DNA of 44,203 nucleotides. Origin: Scatosoma sp045576335 (GTDB lineage Bacteria > Bacillota > Clostridia > Christensenellales > Borkfalkiaceae). The position numbers and the translations under genes are program-made. Below, one piece after another: positions 12,621 through 21,227 of the stretch (within the stretch, counting starts at the first letter, position 1; every line of letters starts with the position of its first letter). The notes under the pieces are model-generated. The model was not told the origin of the DNA, did no database searches, and saw nothing but the letters and a program-made list of their open reading frames with translations. The DNA lies in NCBI GenBank assembly GCA_045576335.1, contig JAZNGH010000018.1, positions 1 to 44,203 on the forward strand, read 5' to 3'.

Positions 12621-12761
12621 GCTTTCCAAGTGACCCAAGGAAATTACGATTATTATGAAAAATGTGTGCGGGTTCGGTTTATTCCTTTATAGTATAAAAA
12701 CGGCAAAAAACTATTTTTGTGACTTTTTTTTGTATTACGGTGACTTGTTGCGTTGCGGGGC

Positions 12762-12790
12762 TTGACAAGCAGACGGAAAAATAGTATGAT
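12762..12790 (+). promoter_or_regulatory. promoter upstream of the MITE-like repeat and GH78 gene
   Basis: TTGACA (12762-12767), 17-base spacer, TATGAT (12785-12790). The transcript would cross the 12808-13084 repeat before reaching the gene at 13099. Confidence 0.7.
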
Positions 12791-12807
12791 AAAGGAAACG
12801 TTGAATG

Positions 12808-13084
12808 TAACCAATTCAATATAATCCAAACCCGCGCAAAAGGCGTTTTTTTAGTGCCTTTCGGCAAATGCTCTCTTGTAGTACGCTTGTACGACGGCGT
12901 TCGCCTTCGCCAAAATCCATCTAAAAATACGTACTTTTGCGTGCTTGCAATTTTAAGTAGGCGAATTTTAGGCGGATATAAGGCGAAAGCCGTAGCCAAA
13001 CCCGACGGTTTGGCAAGGGTTTTAACGCAATATGCGCCAAAATTGGCCACTCAAAATCGAGTTCGGATTATATTGAATTGGTTA
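12808..13084. repeat. 277-bp MITE-like element with 20-bp perfect inverted ends
   Basis: TAACCAATTCAATATAATCC (12808-12827) is exactly inverted at 13065-13084. The interior is GC-richer than the AT-rich block to its left and has no credible gene; overlapping frames on both strands (12679-13050 and 12854-13174) look translational noise. A non-autonomous mobile element or dispersed repeat family fits best. The right end stops one base before the ribosome site of the GH78 gene, so the element forms most of that gene's 5' leader, where the ends can pair as a long stem. Confidence 0.65.
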
Positions 13085-13098
13085 AGGAGAGGTGGGCA

Positions 13099-14958
13099 AT
13101 GCAAAGCTTTAAGAAAGCAAAATGGATATGGACGCAACGGGAAGCGGGCAAAGACGATTACGCGGAATTTTTAACGCCGTTCGCGCTTGAAAGCACGGAC
13201 AGCGTTCGCTTACGTATTGCTTGCGACAGCGTGTACGCCGCATACGTGAACGGCAAGCTCGTTGCGTTTTCACAATGTGCGGATTATCCTACGCATAAAT
13301 TTTACGACGAAATCGATATTTCCGCCTACTGCCAAAAGGGCAACGAATTGCGCGTGCTCGTTTGGCATTACGGGGAAAATTCGCTCATTTACGTCAACGA
13401 CGACGCGGGCGTGATTTTTGAAATCTCGCAAGCGAACGACCTCGTTTTAGCAAGCTCAAAAGACGTGCTTTCGCGTAGCGAATTTGGCTACAAAAACGGA
13501 CTTTGCAAAACGATTACCATGCAATTAGGGTACAGCTTTGCGTTCGACAATACGCAAGCAAAAGAAAATTTACAGCCCAGCCGCGTCGTGCAAAAAACCA
13601 AAAATCTTTACAAACGCCCGATTAAGCTTTTGCGTTTGACGCCGCGCCTGCCCGTCAAAATCACGAAAACGGACGAAGGATTGCTCGTGGATATGGGCAA
13701 GGAAACGGCGGGCTACGTCGATTTGGAATTTGAAAGCAGTTGCGCGCAAAAAATCACCTTTGCCTACGGCGAGCATATCGTTGACGGCAAAGTGCGTTAT
13801 TTGATAGGCGGTCGGGATTTCAGCTTTGATTTCGTGGCGAAAAAGGGCAAAAACAGCTTTTTCAATCCCTTGCGGCGCATTGCGGGGCGGTATATAGAGG
13901 TACACGCCGAAAGCGAAATAAGCGTACGCTATATCGGTATCCGTCCCGTTTATTATCCCGTTACGCTCATTCCCAAGAAGCTCCAAAACGCGCTTGACCA
14001 GCGCATTTACGACGTTTCGGTGGAAACCTTACGGCTTTGTATGCACGAGCATTACGAGGACTGTCCTTGGCGGGAGCAAGCCCTGTATACCATGGACAGC
14101 CGCAACCAAATGCTTTGCGGGTATTACGCGTACGAGGGCTACGAATACCAAAGACACAACTTGGCGTTGATTGCCAAAGGCTTGCGTAAGGACGGTATGC
14201 TGTCCCTTTGCTATCCCGCGGGGACGGATTTACCCATTCCCTTTTTCTCGCTCGCGTATATTTTACAGGTTTACGAATACTTGGAATATTCCAAGGATTA
14301 CAGCCTTTTGGAGGAAGTGGGCGAAACGCTGGACGCGCTCGTGCACACCTTTGAGGCTCGCTTGGATGAAACGGGCTTAATACCCAGATTTCCCTATCCC
14401 TTCTGGAATTTTTACGAATGGAACGAGGGCGGCAACAACGGCTGTATGCCGCAAGGAGCAGACGGGGAAAAGCAATACGATTTGATTTTGAACTGTATGT
14501 ACGCGTACGTGGCTGCTATGTACGACAAAATGCGCGGTCGCAAGAAAAATTACGAGGGGCTTTTGAAAGCCGTTCACGAACGGTTTTGGGTGGAGAGCAA
14601 GGGCGTGTATAAGCTTTCCACGGATACCGAGCTATACAGCCAGCTTGGCAACGCGCTGACGCTGCTTATCGGGTTGGGTGACGAACGGCTTGCGGAAAAA
14701 ATAGTCAAGGACGAAAATATGGTTTTGGCTACCTTGTCTATGCGCGCCTTCGTTTACGACGCGTTGCTACGCTTTAAGGGCAAATACGAAGCCTTTGTTT
14801 TGGCGGATATCCGCGAGCGGTACGCAAAAATGCTGGACGCGGGGGCGACCTCGTTTTGGGAAACGGAAAAGGGGGCAGCGGACTTTGAGGGCGCGGGCAG
14901 TCTATGCCACGGTTGGAGCGCGATTCCTATCTATTATTTCAATAAATTACTTGGGTAA
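13099..14958 (+). CDS. GH78-type (alpha-L-rhamnosidase-like) glycoside hydrolase
   Basis: 620 residues, with no signal peptide, so cytoplasmic. I chose ATG 13099 over TTG 13078 because AAGGAGAGG lies directly upstream of it and the TTG is within the inverted repeat. The N-terminal part (WIWTQRE, then CDSVYAAYVNGKLVAF) is the family's beta-sandwich. The catalytic six-hairpin barrel begins near residue 300, with YEDCPWREQALYTMDSRNQM matching the GH78 DCPxRE-x-GD region, where acidic residues act, followed by NFYEWNEGG and LCHGWSAIP. Length is short for GH78 (often 900 or more), lacking extra modules. Likely removes rhamnose from imported oligosaccharides; the exact sugar is uncertain. A strong terminator follows. 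Confidence 0.8.
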   Translation: MQSFKKAKWIWTQREAGKDDYAEFLTPFALESTDSVRLRIACDSVYAAYVNGKLVAFSQCADYPTHKFYDEIDISAYCQKGNELRVLVWHYGENSLIYVNDDAGVIFEISQANDLVLASSKDVLSRSEFGYKNGLCKTITMQLGYSFAFDNTQAKENLQPSRVVQKTKNLYKRPIKLLRLTPRLPVKITKTDEGLLVDMGKETAGYVDLEFESSCAQKITFAYGEHIVDGKVRYLIGGRDFSFDFVAKKGKNSFFNPLRRIAGRYIEVHAESEISVRYIGIRPVYYPVTLIPKKLQNALDQRIYDVSVETLRLCMHEHYEDCPWREQALYTMDSRNQMLCGYYAYEGYEYQRHNLALIAKGLRKDGMLSLCYPAGTDLPIPFFSLAYILQVYEYLEYSKDYSLLEEVGETLDALVHTFEARLDETGLIPRFPYPFWNFYEWNEGGNNGCMPQGADGEKQYDLILNCMYAYVAAMYDKMRGRKKNYEGLLKAVHERFWVESKGVYKLSTDTELYSQLGNALTLLIGLGDERLAEKIVKDENMVLATLSMRAFVYDALLRFKGKYEAFVLADIRERYAKMLDAGATSFWETEKGAADFEGAGSLCHGWSAIPIYYFNKLLG

Positions 14959-14961
14959 ATG

Positions 14962-14993
14962 AAAAACGCATTTCGTAACGAAATGCGTTTTTT
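14962..14993. terminator. bidirectional terminator
   Basis: AAAAACGCATTTCG (14962-14975), loop TAA, CGAAATGCGTTTTT (14979-14992). The stem is a perfect 14 bp with T-runs on both strands, and it serves the converging GH78 and AraC genes. Confidence 0.92.
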
Positions 14994-14997
14994 GTTA

Positions 14998-15864
14998 TTA
15001 GCGTTCTCTTTGCGCGTAGGTTCTGTACGCCCCAGGGGATAAGCCGTATTTTTTCGCGAAGGCTTTATAAAAATGCGAATAGTCGTTGAAGGCGCATTTG
15101 AGGGAAATTTCACCGAGTGGGAGCTTGGTTTGCGAAAGCAATAACAGCGCGTGCGTCAGACGCGTATCCATCAGGTATTCCTGTGGCGTTACGTCCGTTG
15201 CCGTTTTGAAAATGCGCGAGAAATAGCTTCTGTTTAAGCCCACGTGCTTTGCGATATCGCCCACCGAAATATTTTCGGTGAAATGCGTTTCAATAAAACT
15301 TTTTGCGTTGAACACGTACGCGTTATTTTTAATGGAAAGGTGGTTCTTTTGCGAAGCGTAGAGAATATCCCCAAGCAGCTCGTACAAACAGCCGTGAATG
15401 GAATAATCGTACGCTATCGGATAGGCTTTCAAGGAATATAATTTACGGATTTGCCGTTTTACCCAGTTGGTATCCGCAAAGGGTAGAACATAGTTGTTTT
15501 CCGAAAATCCGCAAGCCTCCATCAATGCTTTACATTGCACGGAATTAAAGCCTATCCAAAAATACGTCCACGGCTCTGCTTCGTCTGCAACGTACGTGGT
15601 GCTACGTTTGGGCGGGATTAAAAAAACTTGATTTTTATGTACGGTAAAGGTTTTGTCACCGATTGTGTACGTGCCCTTGCCCTCCAAAACGAAATGCAAT
15701 AAATAATAATCGCGAACATACGGACCAAACCCCTTTTTAGGGGTGTTGGTTTCCCAACCGCTTTCGTAAATGGTAACGTCCGAAAGAGTAGGCACGGAAG
15801 AAAAGTTTTTTTCGACCGTGGTGGGTAATGGGTATTCGTTTTTTGTAGTACGGTAATTTCTCAT
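14998..15864 (-). CDS. AraC-family transcriptional regulator
   Basis: 288 residues from ATG 15864 (a TTG two codons upstream is less likely). Residues about 40-130 are a cupin-like sugar-sensing domain (YYLLHFVLEGKGTYTIGD, VFLIPPKRSTTYVADEAEPW). Residues about 185-285 are the paired AraC HTH domain: NISVGDIAKHVGLNRSYFSR, IFKTATDVTPQEYLMDTRL, and the second HTH with FNDYSHFYKAFAKKYGLSPG. It is divergent from the large glycan operon at 16081 and converges with GH78, so it probably activates one or both in response to a released sugar. Its promoter predicts a start at or next to the ATG, so the mRNA may be leaderless. Confidence 0.9.
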   Translation of the reverse strand: MRNYRTTKNEYPLPTTVEKNFSSVPTLSDVTIYESGWETNTPKKGFGPYVRDYYLLHFVLEGKGTYTIGDKTFTVHKNQVFLIPPKRSTTYVADEAEPWTYFWIGFNSVQCKALMEACGFSENNYVLPFADTNWVKRQIRKLYSLKAYPIAYDYSIHGCLYELLGDILYASQKNHLSIKNNAYVFNAKSFIETHFTENISVGDIAKHVGLNRSYFSRIFKTATDVTPQEYLMDTRLTHALLLLSQTKLPLGEISLKCAFNDYSHFYKAFAKKYGLSPGAYRTYAQRER

Positions 15865-15870
15865 AAACAA

Positions 15871-15899
15871 AGCATACTTTTTGCAGAAAAAAAAGTCAA
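15871..15899 (-). promoter_or_regulatory. promoter of the araC-type gene
   Basis: On the minus strand TTGACT (15899-15894), 17-base spacer, TATGCT (15876-15871). The start codon begins at 15864, 6 bases beyond the -10 box. Confidence 0.65.
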
Positions 15900-15992
15900 G
15901 TAAATGTAAGGAGTTTATGAAAAAAAGATAAAAATTTTCTATTCAAAAGGGAAAAAAGTCACATATTTACATAATTTGGTTGCAAGTGGCAA

Positions 15993-16021
15993 TTGACTGC
16001 TCGGGGAGTGGGTGCTATAAT
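15993..16021 (+). promoter_or_regulatory. promoter of the glycan-use operon
   Basis: TTGACT (15993-15998), 17-base spacer, TATAAT (16016-16021). It heads a run of closely spaced plus-strand genes to 31090. Confidence 0.8.
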
Positions 16022-16080
16022 TTAGATAGTAGCGTATGAAAGTATGCAGAAAAGCAGTTTTTTTCAAAGGAGAGAAAGGA

Positions 16081-17391
16081 ATGAAAATTACGTTTTTGGG
16101 CGCGGGTAGTACCGTTTTCGTGAAAAACGTCGTGGGCGATTTGATTTTGACGCCCGAGTTGGACGCTTTTGAAATCGCGTTGTTTGATATTGACGGGGAA
16201 CGATTGAACGATTCCTTGCGTATGGTGGAGCATTTGAAGGCGAAATACCAAAGCAAAGCCACCGTGCGTGCGTATACGGACAGAAAGGAAAGCTTGCGCG
16301 GGGCAGATTTTATCATCAACGCCATTCAGGTAGGCGGTTACGAGCCTTGTACCGTGACCGATTTTGAAATCCCCAACAAGCACGGATTAAGACAAACGAT
16401 AGGAGATACCTTGGGTATCGGCGGCATCTTTCGCGCGTTGCGTACGCTGCCCGTTTTGGACGACTTCGCAAAGGATATACAAGAGGTTTGCCCCAACGCG
16501 TTGTTTTTGAATTACGTCAATCCTATGGCGATTTTGACGGGGTATATGCAAAGATTTACGGACGTAAAAACAATCGGGCTTTGCCACAGCGTACAGGTAT
16601 GCGTGCCCAACCTTTTCCATTCGTTGGGAATGGACGCGTTGACGGATACCGTGAAATACGAGATTGCAGGTATCAACCACCAAGCGTGGCTGCTCAACGT
16701 CTACGACAAAGACGGAAACGACCTCTATCCCGAAATCAAACGCCGTTCCAAGAGCAAAGAGCACGCGGAGGGTATCGAGTGGGATTTGGTCCGTCACGAG
16801 CTTATGCACCGTTTCGGCTATTACGTGACCGAATCGAGCGTACATTCCGCGGAGTATTTCCCGTATTTTATCAAGGACAAATATCCCGAGCTTTTGGATA
16901 GATATAAAATCAACTTGGACGAATATCCCAGAAGATGTAGGCTTCAAATCCAAGAATGGAAGGAGCTTCGCGACCGTATCGTGGAAAAGGGCGACGTGGA
17001 GCATACGCGCAGTATCGAATACAGCGCGAATATTATCCGTTCGGTATACACCAACACGCCTTACGAAATCAACGCAAACGTCATCAATAACGGTTCGATT
17101 TCCAACCTGCCTAACAACGCGTGCGTGGAAGTGCCCTGCTTGGTAAATTCCAGCGGCGTGCACCCCTGCCTCGTAGGGGCTTTGCCCGAACAGCTTGCGG
17201 CGTTGAACCGTACGAATATCAACGTGCAGCTTTTGACGATTGAGGCGTATCGTAGCAAGAAGAAAGAGGACTTGTATATGGCGGCGTATTTAGACCCGCA
17301 CACGAGCGCGGAGCTTTCTATGGACGACATTCGCGCCGTTTGCGACGATTTAATCGAGGCGCACGGGGCTTGGCTTCCTAAATTCCATTGA
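16081..17391 (+). CDS. GH4 family NAD- and metal-dependent glycosidase (alpha-galactosidase/alpha-glucosidase type)
   Basis: 436 residues; ATG 16081 has a ribosome site (AAAGGA) directly upstream and starts with the Rossmann motif FLGAGSTVF, whereas an upstream frame start at 16036 has no such support. GH4 enzymes cleave glycosides by transient oxidation at C3 using NAD+ and Mn2+. Visible motifs: N147-P148 in LNYVNPMA, the metal-binding C168-H-S in GLCHS, H200 in AGINH, and YSANIIRSV near 320. The CHS triplet is typical of the MelA/AglA branch. Cytoplasmic. It is the first gene of the operon, so it should act on imported oligosaccharides. The exact sugar and link cannot be set from sequence. 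Confidence 0.88.
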   Translation: MKITFLGAGSTVFVKNVVGDLILTPELDAFEIALFDIDGERLNDSLRMVEHLKAKYQSKATVRAYTDRKESLRGADFIINAIQVGGYEPCTVTDFEIPNKHGLRQTIGDTLGIGGIFRALRTLPVLDDFAKDIQEVCPNALFLNYVNPMAILTGYMQRFTDVKTIGLCHSVQVCVPNLFHSLGMDALTDTVKYEIAGINHQAWLLNVYDKDGNDLYPEIKRRSKSKEHAEGIEWDLVRHELMHRFGYYVTESSVHSAEYFPYFIKDKYPELLDRYKINLDEYPRRCRLQIQEWKELRDRIVEKGDVEHTRSIEYSANIIRSVYTNTPYEINANVINNGSISNLPNNACVEVPCLVNSSGVHPCLVGALPEQLAALNRTNINVQLLTIEAYRSKKKEDLYMAAYLDPHTSAELSMDDIRAVCDDLIEAHGAWLPKFH

Positions 17392-17408
17392 TTTACAGGA
17401 GGGAGGAA

Positions 17409-19478
17409 ATGAGAAAGAGTATCGCGATAACGTTTGCCCTCGCCGCTTGTTGTACGCTGTGCGTGCCTGCACTCGTAAGCAAGATTGCCGTTGCGGAAAA
17501 AAAGCTCTACCGTATTGAAGCGGAGAGCTTGGTGGAAAATTATGCGAGCGAAGGCTTGTACCAATCGGCAAAGACGGGCAACGGGTACGTTGCGAAATGG
17601 GCAAATACGTTGGTTTCTCCTGGCGCAACGGGTGCGCTTTCGATTACCTTTACCGCGCCTTGCGACGCTACGGTAAAGCCCGTGAACGGTAATTCTCTTG
17701 CCGCGTATAGAACCAACAAGGTTGAGGAAAGCCACCAAGACGACGGCGTGCGTTTGTCCGTTTTCCAAAACGAAGAAAAAATCTATCCCGCGGGCGAGGA
17801 GCTGTTTGCGACGCTTTCGGACGACAGCGCGAATATCACCAAAGCGGTTTTGCCTGAATTGACCTTGCAGGCGGGGGATAAATTGCGCTTTATAATCGAT
17901 TGCGGCGGTGAGGGCAACAACGCTTGGGACTCGGTGTATCTCAACGCCGAGGGTATGTATACGGACAGCACGGTGACGAGCGAGCAATACGTGAGCTTTA
18001 CGCAAGGCTTGACCTATGCCAACGCCGAAGAAGCGTCGGGCGCGTCGGGGCTTGGCGAATATACCAAGGGCGAGTTGATTGCCTACGAATACGTAAACGT
18101 ATTGGAATATACGCAAATGGAAACCGTGCCCGAAAATCCTACGCAAGTGGCGGTTATCGGGGAGGAGTTGAGCTGGTCGAGCATTAACGACACACCCTTT
18201 TGGTGCGGTGCGAAAACGGACGTGTATTTATATTACGATCATTCCGTTTTGGGCGATTTTATGGTCCCCGGAAATTTTTCTGCAATCGCACTCGCGTTTA
18301 CCGCGCCTTGCGACGGCACGATTAGTAACGAGCTTGGCTTGGGTGCGGTGCTCCGTACGGGCAAGGTAAGCGACGAAACGGACGGCGCGCGTATCAGCGT
18401 CGTTAAGGAAAATCAAGTGCTGTTCCCTTCCGAGGGGATATGGGCGGAAATTCCGCAAGGCGAAGAAGAGCCTATGGATATCCGTTTCAACGGCTTGGAG
18501 ATGAAAGCGGGTGAAACACTGTATTATATTGTAGATTGCGGCGGTAACGCCAACAACAATTACGACAACGTGCGCTTTGATAATTGGGGCTTCGTTTGGA
18601 CGGACGCAAACAATCCTGACGGCGTGTGGTTTGGTATGGCGGACAATTACTATACGGGCGACACGGGCGAGACGGAATCGGCGATTGCGGGCGTGCAAAA
18701 AAATGCCGTTATCAAATACCTGTATGCCTCCGTTGAGAACCCTATCCCCCAAGCAAGCGAGCTGCAAACGGAGAAAGTAACGCCCTTTGACGAGAAGCTG
18801 TTTAATGAAATGCAAATCAATCCTACGGGCGAGAAGTACTATATCAAAGGGGACAGATATTTGCTTGTCAACGCGTTATACGCACAACCCTCCACCAAAT
18901 ATATGCTGGGGATTGAGTGGACCGCGCCCGACGACGGACGGGTGAATATCTCCAACTCCTATTTAATCAACGAAAACTTTAACGAGAACGTTACAACGAG
19001 CAACGGAGTACGCTTCAAGCTGCTGTTGAACGACGAAAATCAAATTCCTTTGAGCGATGGCGAATGGACGCATACCAAGGGAACGGAAAAGATAACCTTG
19101 CAGACGGACACCTTTGCTGTGAAAAAGGGCGATACGTTGCTTTTCGTTATCGATTGCGACGGGGAAGTGGATTACGACACGCTGAATATGATGCTCGTTT
19201 ACGATTTTGCAAAAGAAGGCGAGGTGTTCACGGCGCGGTATAATAACCGTACCAGCCTGTTTGAAGAGGATATGCCCTTTACCTATTACGGTATAGAGAT
19301 ACCCTTGGACGAAGGCAACCGCTATTTCGGCGGTAACCAAACGGAGCTTGAAGAGGTGGAAATCGCGCTGGGCGGCGGCATTGGCTGTAACGCCACGCTC
19401 GTAGACGCGAGCGGCGCGTTGGTTGCTCTCACGCTCGTGGGAGCGGGCTTGCTTACCGTGAAAAGAAAGGAGGAATAA
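17409..19478 (+). CDS. secreted surface protein with three carbohydrate-binding-like repeats
   Basis: 689 residues, ATG after GGGAGGAA. Residues 1-28 are a signal peptide (KSIAITFALAACCTLCVPAL). Three homologous units follow, each ending in a beta-sandwich pattern: GVRLSVFQNEEKIYP...LRFIIDCGGEGNN (about 110-180), ARISVVKENQVLFP...LYYIVDCGGNANN (about 325-390) and GVRFKLLLNDENQIP...LLFVIDCDGEVD (about 530-600). Such ID-CxG modules resemble carbohydrate-binding domains. The end has GGGIGC, a membrane helix (ALVALTLVGAGLLTV) and KRKEE, an anchor without an LPxTG motif. It probably holds glycan at the cell surface for the neighbouring enzymes. I know no named family. Confidence 0.7.
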   Translation: MRKSIAITFALAACCTLCVPALVSKIAVAEKKLYRIEAESLVENYASEGLYQSAKTGNGYVAKWANTLVSPGATGALSITFTAPCDATVKPVNGNSLAAYRTNKVEESHQDDGVRLSVFQNEEKIYPAGEELFATLSDDSANITKAVLPELTLQAGDKLRFIIDCGGEGNNAWDSVYLNAEGMYTDSTVTSEQYVSFTQGLTYANAEEASGASGLGEYTKGELIAYEYVNVLEYTQMETVPENPTQVAVIGEELSWSSINDTPFWCGAKTDVYLYYDHSVLGDFMVPGNFSAIALAFTAPCDGTISNELGLGAVLRTGKVSDETDGARISVVKENQVLFPSEGIWAEIPQGEEEPMDIRFNGLEMKAGETLYYIVDCGGNANNNYDNVRFDNWGFVWTDANNPDGVWFGMADNYYTGDTGETESAIAGVQKNAVIKYLYASVENPIPQASELQTEKVTPFDEKLFNEMQINPTGEKYYIKGDRYLLVNALYAQPSTKYMLGIEWTAPDDGRVNISNSYLINENFNENVTTSNGVRFKLLLNDENQIPLSDGEWTHTKGTEKITLQTDTFAVKKGDTLLFVIDCDGEVDYDTLNMMLVYDFAKEGEVFTARYNNRTSLFEEDMPFTYYGIEIPLDEGNRYFGGNQTELEEVEIALGGGIGCNATLVDASGALVALTLVGAGLLTVKRKEE

Positions 19479-19481
19479 AGT

Positions 19482-21227
19482 ATGAAAAAATCTGTTAAAA
19501 TCGCGGCTTTGTTATCCGCGTGCGTACTTTGTTCTTCGCTTGTCGGCTGCAACGTCACGACTTCTACGATAACGACGCGGATAGAGCTTAAAGACAACCA
19601 AGCGTTGCTCACAAACCCGAATATGGGTTGGAATTTCGCCTATTACAGCAATACCTTTACGGAGTTCAATCAATATCTTGGAGAAAACGATTATTTGGAT
19701 AATTTCCCTTGCGATTTGTTGTTTATGCGCGTGGGCTGGTCGTACTGGCAGCCACAAGAAAACGAATACGACTGGGAACGCTTCGAGGATATTTTAGAAC
19801 CGTGGTGGGAGCAAGGCAAACGCGTTGTTTTGGGCTGGGTAGTCACCCACCCTGGCGACCAGAACACGCCCCTTTGGGTAAAGGATGCGGGTGCGCAAGG
19901 CAAAACCTATTATTGGGATAGAAAGATAAAAACGGAATTCGTGGACGACGCGGGCTACGCTATCGAAGAGGTAGAGGGCGGCGGTACGGTGTACGAAACG
20001 GAAATGTACGATACGGAGAGCGAAAGCTATGCGCCTGAATATTACTTTTCGTACAGCGAATACGATTTGAACGGCAACGGCCGCTTGGACGAGAATGAGG
20101 AGGATCCCAACGGCGACGGGCTGTTGGACGCGACTTGGCAAAGCCAACAAAATTTCTACGGCTCGACGACGGAGAGCGTTGCTTGGGCATTGAACGAAAG
20201 CGGCGATCCCGCTTGGAATAACGGAAATCAAGTGGATAGAGCGGATTGGCAAAATTTCCGTCCGACTTGGGTCGTGGATTACGCCGACGAGATATTCCTT
20301 GAAAAGTTCAACGCGTTTTTGTCTGCCGCGGCGGAGCGTTACGACGATAATCCGCTCGTGGAGGTCATTGACGTTTGCTCGCTGGGAGATTGGGGCGAGG
20401 GACACAGCGCGTTTACGCGTTTGAATAAATTTAACCGCGCGACGATTAACAAGCACGTAGATATGTTCGTCACCAACTTCCAAAACACGCAAATCGTCGT
20501 CAACGACGATTTGGAGCAGTATTACGGCGACGGATTTTCCGAATATTGCGTGGAGCGCGGCGTAGGCGTGGTCGATTGCAGCGTAGCGTGTTCGTTCAGC
20601 TCGCCCAACGATTTGGTGGGAAATATCGGCAACACCGCCGTCACCGACCTATTTTGGCGAGAGGAGGCGGTTATGCTGGAAAACCATTTCGCAAATCCGC
20701 CTACGGAAGCGCTTTTAGACAGCGTAAATCAATGCCACGCGTCGTACGCGCGTATACACTACGACCCTGCGGCGTATTTGGCGACGGCGTGGGCGGATAA
20801 GATAACCTTGCGGCTTGGATACAGGCTTGCGTTTAAGGAAGTCGGGTTTTCCGCTTTGCAAATGGGCTCGAACGTGACCATTGAATACACTATGCAAAAC
20901 TTGGGTGCCGCACCCTGCTATCAGGGCGGCAAGCCTACCTTCTATATCCTCGACAGTACGGGGCAAATTTGTTGCGAAGCGTCCGACGATTTCGACGTAA
21001 AGGATTTGAAGGTCGCGCAAAGCGTGGAAAAAACGCCCGAATATACGGGTAGCTTGACAATGAAGCTTCCCGATAAATTCTATGAGGATCAAACGGGTAG
21101 ATACTATCTTGCGGTCGGCGTGGAATACGACGGCAAGCCCTATTACAACCTGCCCCTTGACAATCAAGACGAGAACGGTAGAAAGCTGTACAAAATCGCT
21201 ACGTTCACGATAGGGGAGGTGTATTGA
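19482..21227 (+). CDS. lipoprotein glycosidase-like protein (DUF4832/DUF4874 type)
   Basis: 581 residues, starting three bases after the previous stop with its own AGGAGGAA. Residues 1-23 are a lipoprotein signal with lipobox LVGC. A TIM-barrel-like region follows (LLTNPNMGWNFAYYS, RVGWSYWQPQENEYDWERFE, RVVLGWV, EVIDVCSLGDWGEGHS), where the D and E of GDWGEGH are likely acid/base residues by analogy with GH42-like folds. An insert (about 190-215) has two Ca2+-loop-like strings, DLNGNGRLDENE and DPNGDGLLD. The C-terminal beta domain (about 435-581) matches DUF4832. It probably trims glycan outside the cell before uptake. The substrate is unknown. Confidence 0.7.
   Translation: MKKSVKIAALLSACVLCSSLVGCNVTTSTITTRIELKDNQALLTNPNMGWNFAYYSNTFTEFNQYLGENDYLDNFPCDLLFMRVGWSYWQPQENEYDWERFEDILEPWWEQGKRVVLGWVVTHPGDQNTPLWVKDAGAQGKTYYWDRKIKTEFVDDAGYAIEEVEGGGTVYETEMYDTESESYAPEYYFSYSEYDLNGNGRLDENEEDPNGDGLLDATWQSQQNFYGSTTESVAWALNESGDPAWNNGNQVDRADWQNFRPTWVVDYADEIFLEKFNAFLSAAAERYDDNPLVEVIDVCSLGDWGEGHSAFTRLNKFNRATINKHVDMFVTNFQNTQIVVNDDLEQYYGDGFSEYCVERGVGVVDCSVACSFSSPNDLVGNIGNTAVTDLFWREEAVMLENHFANPPTEALLDSVNQCHASYARIHYDPAAYLATAWADKITLRLGYRLAFKEVGFSALQMGSNVTIEYTMQNLGAAPCYQGGKPTFYILDSTGQICCEASDDFDVKDLKVAQSVEKTPEYTGSLTMKLPDKFYEDQTGRYYLAVGVEYDGKPYYNLPLDNQDENGRKLYKIATFTIGEVY

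Noticed and set aside
12679..13174. Overlapping frames of 123 and 106 residues (12679-13050 minus; 12854-13174 plus)
   Set aside because: They lie in the MITE-like repeat, have no ribosome sites or domain patterns, and one runs into the GH78 gene.
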